Shown piece by piece: positions 6,636 to 10,726 of a stretch of DNA of 10,726 nt. The stretch is from an uncultured Actinoplanes sp. (GTDB lineage: Bacteria > Actinomycetota > Actinomycetes > Mycobacteriales > Micromonosporaceae), in assembly GCF_934643405.1 (NCBI RefSeq), contig NZ_CAKUCL010000251.1:1-10726 (forward strand), given 5' to 3'. The notes under the pieces were generated by a model that was not told where the DNA came from, ran no database searches, and was given only the letters and a program-made list of their open reading frames with translations. The translations under genes were made by a program, and so were the position numbers. The stretch's first letter is position 1. The number at the start of each line of letters is the position of its first letter.

Positions 6636-8615
6636 CAGCTCGCCGGTGTCCACCTCGGCGCCCGGCCGCACCGGCAGCGACGCGACCACGCCGGCGCTCG
6701 GCGCGTGCACCGGATGCTCCAGCTTCATCGCCTCCAGAGTCAGCAGCAGCTCCCCGGCCCGCACCCGCTGACCCGGAACGACAAGCACTCTGCGTACGGC
6801 ACCGGGCAGCGGCGCGATCAGCGAACCTTCGGCGGCCTCCGGCTCGGGCAGCGGGAACCGGGTCAACCGGCGCAGCGCCACCGAACCCTCCGGACTGTCG
6901 ACGTAGGACACCTCGCCCACCCGGTGCACGTTGAACGTGAGCCGGATGCCGTTGACGTCCAGCACGACCCGCTCGTCGGTCGCGGTGACCACCACGGTCT
7001 CCGGGTAGTCGTCCACCACCGGGGCCTGACCCAGCCCGGCCAGGTCCAGCTCCTCCGGGTCGACCGCGCGCACCCACCAGCCGGCCAGCTCGCCGTGCCG
7101 GTTCATCCGGTAGCCGACCTCGACCGGACCGGCCGGACCGTCGTACACCGCGGTCTGCGAGCCGGACGGCACGTTGCGCCAGCCCGACGGCAGCGACGCC
7201 AGCACCGACGCCCCGGCGCGCCGGGCCGCGGCCCCGGCCAGCGCGGCGGCCAGGCAGGAGATCCGCACCGCGTCCACCGCGGACAGCAGCGGCGCGAACA
7301 CCTCGGGCCGCCGGTCCAGGAAGCCGGTGTCCATGTCCCCGGTGCGGAACGCGTGGTGCCGCAACACCCGCACCAGCAGGTCCCGGTTGGTGGCGACGCC
7401 GTGCAGCTGGGCGCGGGTGAGCGCCGAGGCCAGCATCCGGGCCGCCTCCTGCCGGGTCGGCGCCCAGGCGACCAGCTTGGCCAGTGTCGAGTCCTCGTAC
7501 ATGCCGACCACCGAGCCGTCCTCGACACCGGCGTCCAGGCGCAGGCCGGGCTGCGGCAACGGACGGAACGCCCCGGTCACGTCGGGCACGTGAAAGCGGT
7601 GCAGCGTGCCCTTCGCGGGCAGCCAGGCGTACGCCGGGTCCTCGGCACACAGGCGCACCTCGATGGCGTGGCCGCGGATCGGCGGCGGACCCGGCATCGG
7701 CAGGCTGCCGCCCTCGGCCACCAGCAGCTGCAGGCGGACCAGGTCGTAGCCGGAGACGCACTCGGTGACGGCGTGCTCGGCCTGCAAGGTCGGGGTCAGC
7801 TCGAGGAACCAGAAGTCGCCGTTGGTGTCGAGCAGGAACTCGACCGCGCCGGCGCCGACGTAGCCCAGCGCGCGGACCGCCACGATCGCCGCGCGGCACA
7901 GCTCCTCGCGCAGGCCCGGGTCGACCGCCGGGGACGGGGTCTCCTCGATGATCTTCTGATAGCGGCGCTGGATCGACGATTCGCGCTCGCCGAACGGGAT
8001 GACCGCGCCGTGCTCGTCGGCCAGGATCGGCACCTCGATGTGGCGGACGTCCTCCACGTACGGCTCGCAGTAGACCGCGCACCCCACCTCGCGCCGGGTC
8101 GACGCGATGGCCTCGGCCAGCGTGGCACCGTCCCGCACCACCCGCATGCCGGTGCCGCCCGAGCCCGCGTCCGGCTTGATCAGCACCGGGAAGCCGGGAA
8201 CCGACTCCGGGTCGGTGAAGGTGGGCAGCACCGGCACCCGGGCCTCGGCCACCATCGCCTTGGTCTCGCTCTTGCTGCGCAGCACGCCCAGCGTCTTGGC
8301 GGGCGCGCCCACCCAGATCATCCCGGCATCGACGACCGCGGCCGCGAAGTCCGGGTCCTCGGCCAGTTCGCCGTCGCCCGGGTGAATGGCGTTCGCGCCG
8401 GTCCGCTGCGCGGCCGTGATGATCAGATCACCGCGCAGGTAAGCCGAGCCGGTCGGCCCGTCCAGCCGCACCGCGTAGTCGGCCTCACCGACATGCGGCG
8501 CGTCCGAATCGGCGTCGGAATAGACGGCGACCGTCTCGATGCCGACCAGGCGGCAGGTGGCGAACACCCGGCGGGCGATCTCGCCACGGTCGGCCACCAG
8601 AAGACGTCGGATCAC
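6612..8615 (-). CDS. Biotin carboxylase/BCCP subunit of an acyl-CoA carboxylase-like complex, divergent active site
   Basis: The 667-residue protein has the layout of an actinobacterial acyl-CoA carboxylase alpha subunit: a biotin carboxylase (about 1-440), a linking domain and a C-terminal biotinyl domain with LEAMKLEHP, Lys631 lying 36 residues from the end as usual. In a normal enzyme the first domain makes carboxybiotin from ATP and bicarbonate. Conserved catalytic-type residues remain (Lys at 115 and 147, RHIEV, QRRYQK Lys221, VEF Glu259, Glu272, Gln278, Glu280, Arg321). Several near-invariant motifs are changed, however: HPGYGFLSEN reads HPGDGELAED (78-87), GGGG[RK]GM reads GSGGTGM (151-157), ERDCS reads ERESS (210-214), and EMNTRxQVEH reads ELTPTLQAEH (272-281), replacing the equivalents of E. 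coli Asn290 and Arg292 by Thr. The start is GTG 8615, overlapping the carboxyltransferase stop; a longer start (8693) would overlap that gene by about 80 bp. The family is certain; activity is doubtful. Confidence 0.88.
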   Translation of the reverse strand: MIRRLLVADRGEIARRVFATCRLVGIETVAVYSDADSDAPHVGEADYAVRLDGPTGSAYLRGDLIITAAQRTGANAIHPGDGELAEDPDFAAAVVDAGMIWVGAPAKTLGVLRSKSETKAMVAEARVPVLPTFTDPESVPGFPVLIKPDAGSGGTGMRVVRDGATLAEAIASTRREVGCAVYCEPYVEDVRHIEVPILADEHGAVIPFGERESSIQRRYQKIIEETPSPAVDPGLREELCRAAIVAVRALGYVGAGAVEFLLDTNGDFWFLELTPTLQAEHAVTECVSGYDLVRLQLLVAEGGSLPMPGPPPIRGHAIEVRLCAEDPAYAWLPAKGTLHRFHVPDVTGAFRPLPQPGLRLDAGVEDGSVVGMYEDSTLAKLVAWAPTRQEAARMLASALTRAQLHGVATNRDLLVRVLRHHAFRTGDMDTGFLDRRPEVFAPLLSAVDAVRISCLAAALAGAAARRAGASVLASLPSGWRNVPSGSQTAVYDGPAGPVEVGYRMNRHGELAGWWVRAVDPEELDLAGLGQAPVVDDYPETVVVTATDERVVLDVNGIRLTFNVHRVGEVSYVDSPEGSVALRRLTRFPLPEPEAAEGSLIAPLPGAVRRVLVVPGQRVRAGELLLTLEAMKLEHPVHAPSAGVVASLPVRPGAEVDTGELLAVLDPE

Positions 8616-9934
8616 TGGTCTACCTTTCCGGGTCGGAACACGCCGAGGTGCCCGGCGCCCTCGACGACCGCGCTGTGCACGGCGGACAGGCACAGGCCGA
8701 GCACGGTCCGGGTGTCGCGGGGGTCGATGATGCCGTCGTCGTCGCCGCTGGCCGGGTCGTCGCCCGGCCAGCTGAACGCGAAACGCGGATCGCCGGTGCG
8801 TCCGGTGTTGAGGGCGAGGTGCGGCACCGTGGAGTGGGCCAGCGCGTCGATCACGCCGGCGCCGAACAGGCCGGCGCCGAGGTCGCGCTGGATCAGCAGC
8901 AGCGAGGTGTCGGTGGCGTTGGCCAGCTGGATGAAGTGCACGGCCTTCTGGGTCTCCGCGGCGGTGTGCTTGGCGCCCACCGCGGCCAGCACGCCGACCG
9001 GGTAGCCGTGCAGTTCGCCCCAGCCGGCCACCAGCGCGGTGCCGTGGCCGGGCTTGAACTCGTCGAAGTCGCTGCCGTCGAGGATCCGGGCGCAGACCTC
9101 GCGCGGGTCGAACAGCGTGGCCGGATCGGCCCCGGCGATCGCGAGCAGGTCGTCATCGGCGTACTTGGGCTCCTCCGGCGGGAACGTGCGGGGCGCCGGG
9201 CCGCGCTTGCGCCAGTTCAGCCGCCGGACGCACTGACGGGCCAGGCGCAGGCCGTCGCGCTCGTCCTCGGCCAGCTGGTCGGCCGCGCCGGTGGGGACGT
9301 GGCCGTTCGCGCGGACCGGCGGCGGCAGCATCTTCGCGTGCCCGCGCACCATGATCGTGTAGTCGGCGAGCGCCGGCAGGTAGGCGACCTCGCCACTGGT
9401 GGCGCCGAAGACCACGCACACCGTCGGCACCCGGTGCGCGGCAAGACGGCCCAGGTCACGCGCTATGCCGCCGCCCAGGGGCGGACCCGCCGCGGCGGTG
9501 TCGGCCGGCGATTCGGCGAGATTGACCAGGGGCAGCCGGTTGCGGGCGGCGATCCGGGCGGCCCGGCGGATCTTCTCACTCCCGTACGGTCCCGAGCCTC
9601 CCTCGACCGTGGGATCGGTGGCGATGATCACGCACTCGACACCCTCGATCACCCCGACGCCGGTGACCACGCCCGCGCCGACCTGGTACTCGGAGCCCCA
9701 GCCCGCCACCGGCGCCAGCTCCAGGAACGGGCTGTCCTGGTCGAGCAGCATCTCGACCCGCTCGCGGGGCAGCAACTTGCCCCGCGCGTGATGCCGGGTG
9801 ACCGCCTTCTCGCCGCCGCCCGCCCGTGCGGCCTCCAGCGCCGTCTCGAGCTCGGCCAGCCGTTGCAGGGCGGTCCCGCGCCCCTCCAGATAGCCGGGGG
9901 TGCGCGGGTCGATGGCCGTGTCGAGCACGGTCAC
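8612..9934 (-). CDS. Shortened acyl-CoA carboxylase carboxyltransferase (beta) subunit homologue
   Basis: The 440-residue protein belongs to the methylcrotonyl/propionyl-CoA carboxylase beta-subunit family. It keeps ARGKLLPRERVEMLLD (about 50-65), FDPREVCARILDGSDFDEFKP (275-295), TALVAGWGELHGYPVG (299-314), the FIQLANATDTSLL region and IIDPRDTRTVLGLCLSA near the C-terminus. Relatives are about 510-540 residues. The missing 70-100 residues are internal: the first oxyanion region, usually GNSTAGGAY, is GATSGEVAY (177-185); the segment with GGAEMH is gone (202-222); the GYMVGxxYExxGI region is reduced to GAGLFGAG (353-360); and the ASYGAGNYGM loop plus about 50 residues before IIDPRDT are missing (376-401). 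The losses keep the frame and codon bias. The start is GTG 9934, with only a weak GGGG as ribosome binding site. A normal transcarboxylation reaction looks unlikely; a binding or regulatory role, or different chemistry, is possible. Confidence 0.87.
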   Translation of the reverse strand: MTVLDTAIDPRTPGYLEGRGTALQRLAELETALEAARAGGGEKAVTRHHARGKLLPRERVEMLLDQDSPFLELAPVAGWGSEYQVGAGVVTGVGVIEGVECVIIATDPTVEGGSGPYGSEKIRRAARIAARNRLPLVNLAESPADTAAAGPPLGGGIARDLGRLAAHRVPTVCVVFGATSGEVAYLPALADYTIMVRGHAKMLPPPVRANGHVPTGAADQLAEDERDGLRLARQCVRRLNWRKRGPAPRTFPPEEPKYADDDLLAIAGADPATLFDPREVCARILDGSDFDEFKPGHGTALVAGWGELHGYPVGVLAAVGAKHTAAETQKAVHFIQLANATDTSLLLIQRDLGAGLFGAGVIDALAHSTVPHLALNTGRTGDPRFAFSWPGDDPASGDDDGIIDPRDTRTVLGLCLSAVHSAVVEGAGHLGVFRPGKVDQ

Positions 9935-9969
9935 GTCGGAACCCCGTAGCGCTTGCCGCCCCCCACCAT
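9931..9969 (-). CDS. Possible leader ORF upstream of the carboxyltransferase gene
   Basis: ATG 9969 opens a 12-codon frame, MVGGGKRYGVPT, whose TGA overlaps the carboxyltransferase GTG start as GTGA, the same junction type as the three other gene pairs here. The same frame is open upstream back to a TAA inside the terminator hairpin, with a possible GTG start at 10014 giving 27 residues (VVERHRRTRKGAALK then the above). Third positions between 10014 and 9931 are mostly G or C. No proper Shine-Dalgarno sequence precedes either start, and I recognise no family. It may be a coupling leader peptide or chance. Confidence 0.25.
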   Translation of the reverse strand: MVGGGKRYGVPT

Positions 9970-10094
9970 CTTCAAAGCCGCGCCCTTCCGTGTCCGCCGG
10001 TGCCTCTCGACCACCTCCGTAACGAGCGGCTGAGCGGGTGCGACACGGATCTCTTTGCGGCGGCTTTGTCGCCTTTTCAGGGGTATTGAACGCG
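9935..10094. other. Intergenic region with the presumed promoter of the carboxylase pair
   Basis: About 160 bases lie between the crp terminator and the carboxyltransferase start. Its G+C content is visibly lower than that of the genes around it. Because the hairpin at 10095..10128 should stop crp transcription, a promoter for the leftward carboxylase genes is expected here, but I find no pair of -35/-10 hexamers I would defend. A strong Shine-Dalgarno-like GGAGGT (plus strand ACCTCC, 10013..10018) has no start codon at a suitable distance. Confidence 0.35.
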
Positions 10095-10128
10095 TTTACG
10101 CGGCCGTCCGCGTGGACGGCCGCGTAAA
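10095..10128 (-). terminator. Perfect 15-bp stem-loop terminator downstream of crp
   Basis: TTTACGCGGCCGTCC (10095..10109) and GGACGGCCGCGTAAA (10114..10128) are perfect inverted copies with a 4-nt loop, starting 13 nt after the crp stop codon. This is a strong intrinsic-terminator-like hairpin without a U-tract, as is usual in high-GC actinobacteria. It separates crp from the co-directional carboxylase genes. Confidence 0.75.
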
Positions 10129-10141
10129 AGGACGTACGAGG

Positions 10142-10726
10142 TCAGACCCGGGCGCGGCGGGCGAGGCGCTCGGGGTCCAGGATGATCACGCTCTTGCCGT
10201 CCAGCCGCAGCCAGGCACGGGAGGCGAAGTCGGCCAGGGCCTTGTTCACCGTCTCGCGCGAGGCGCCGACGAGCTGGGCCAGCTCCTCCTGGGTCAGATC
10301 GTGCGTGACGCGCAGCACACCGCCGTCGCGGGTGCCGAATCGTCCCGCCATCTGGAGCAGGTTCTTCGCCACCCGGCCGGGCACGTCCGTGAAGATCAGG
10401 TCGGCGAGCGCGTCGTTGGTGCGGCGCAGGCGGCGGGCCAGCACGCGCAGCAGCTGCTCGGCGATCTCCGGCCGGTTGTTCAGCCAGGGGCGCAAGGACG
10501 TCTTCTTCAACCGGGCGAGCCGAGCGTCGGTCACCGCGGTCGCGGTCGCCGTACGCGGGCCCGGGTCGAACAGGGAGAGCTCGCCGACCATGTCGGACGG
10601 CCCCATGATCGAGACCAGGTTCTGCCGGCCGTCCGCGGCGCGGCGGCCGAGCTTGATCTTGCCGGACAGCACGATGTACAGGCTGTCACCGGCCTCGCCC
10701 TCGTTGAACAGGACGTCGCCCTTGCG
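10142..10726 (-). CDS. crp: Crp/Fnr-family cAMP-responsive transcription regulator (N-terminus outside window)
   Basis: The last 194 residues are present; about 30 N-terminal residues lie beyond the right edge, judging by the 224-residue mycobacterial Crp (Rv3676). The visible part contains most of the cyclic-nucleotide-binding barrel with the phosphate-binding cassette GELSLFDPGPRTA (visible residues 48-60; Glu49, Arg58), the dimerisation helix EQLLRVLARRLRRTNDALADL (90-110), the DVPGRVAKNLL segment and a winged helix-turn-helix TQEELAQLVGASRETVNKAL (145-164). These segments are nearly identical to mycobacterial Crp, supporting a global cAMP-binding regulator that binds TGTGA-N6-TCACA-type sites. 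An in-frame GTG at 10672 lies inside the domain and is not the start. It is transcribed leftward, ending in the hairpin at 10095..10128. The large adenylate cyclase gene about 4.5 kb away is a plausible source of its ligand. Confidence 0.93.
   Translation of the reverse strand, partial: RKGDVLFNEGEAGDSLYIVLSGKIKLGRRAADGRQNLVSIMGPSDMVGELSLFDPGPRTATATAVTDARLARLKKTSLRPWLNNRPEIAEQLLRVLARRLRRTNDALADLIFTDVPGRVAKNLLQMAGRFGTRDGGVLRVTHDLTQEELAQLVGASRETVNKALADFASRAWLRLDGKSVIILDPERLARRARV

Noticed and set aside
8616..8693. Upstream start for the biotin carboxylase, adding 26 residues
   Set aside because: The extension is Arg-rich shadow sequence of the carboxyltransferase C-terminus. Family members begin with the IRRLLVADRGEIA-type segment, which follows GTG 8615 directly.
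6705..9949. Long plus-strand open frames opposite the carboxylase genes
   Set aside because: They have low-complexity Arg/Gly/His/Gln-rich translations with no domain. The minus strand encodes well-recognised carboxylase motifs throughout.
1..10726. CRISPR arrays, tRNA or rRNA genes, insertion sequences, phage genes
   Set aside because: No spaced direct repeats, RNA cloverleaf, transposase or integrase was seen. The only tandem repeat is the short coding array at the left edge.

Overview
The window is high-GC actinobacterial DNA. GTG starts are common, most coding stretches use almost only G or C at third codon positions, and there are GTGA stop/start overlaps. The Crp protein at the right edge closely resembles mycobacterial Crp. 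Gene content suggests a Micromonosporaceae-type organism (Actinoplanes-like), but this is inference; no rRNA, tRNA or other taxonomic marker is present.

Layout, left to right. 1..352 (minus) is the 5' part of a Pro/Ala-rich protein that leaves the window at a 15-bp tandem repeat. Divergent from it, 472..1109 (plus) holds a two-gene unit: a tiny DUF4177 protein and a RidA-family protein. 1209..5650 (plus) holds a metallo-beta-lactamase-fold hydrolase overlapping a 1215-residue signalling protein built from a zinc ribbon, a class III adenylate cyclase, an AAA/STAND-type ATPase and TPR-like helices. 5682..6635 (plus) is a soluble Ser/Thr kinase. Converging on it, 6612..9934 (minus) holds a carboxyltransferase gene and an overlapping biotin carboxylase/biotin-carrier gene. 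10142..10726 (minus) is most of a crp gene, separated from the carboxylase pair by a perfect 15-bp hairpin. No gap exceeds 300 bases; the largest non-coding stretches are about 120, 99 and 207 bases.

The DUF4177-RidA-MBL-Crp neighbourhood resembles the mycobacterial Rv3678A/Rv3678c/Rv3677c/Rv3676 neighbourhood, with MBL and crp pointing towards each other. Here about 8 kb separates MBL from crp, and it contains a cAMP-producing enzyme, a kinase and a carboxylase pair. A cyclase close to the cAMP-responsive regulator suggests a local cAMP circuit.

The most unusual feature is the carboxylase pair. Both genes are open, in frame and translationally coupled, and the biotin-attachment motif is intact. 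However, the carboxyltransferase is about 440 residues instead of the usual 510-540, and its two oxyanion-hole regions are altered or missing. The biotin carboxylase has substitutions at several normally near-invariant active-site positions, including the equivalents of E. coli Asn290 and Arg292. This looks like a repurposed or regulatory biotin-enzyme pair rather than an ordinary acyl-CoA carboxylase.

Two genes (MBL and kinase) have no Shine-Dalgarno sequence but have a -10-like hexamer exactly 7 nt before the start codon, which fits leaderless transcription. In the MBL case a 12-bp inverted repeat flanks the -10 element.
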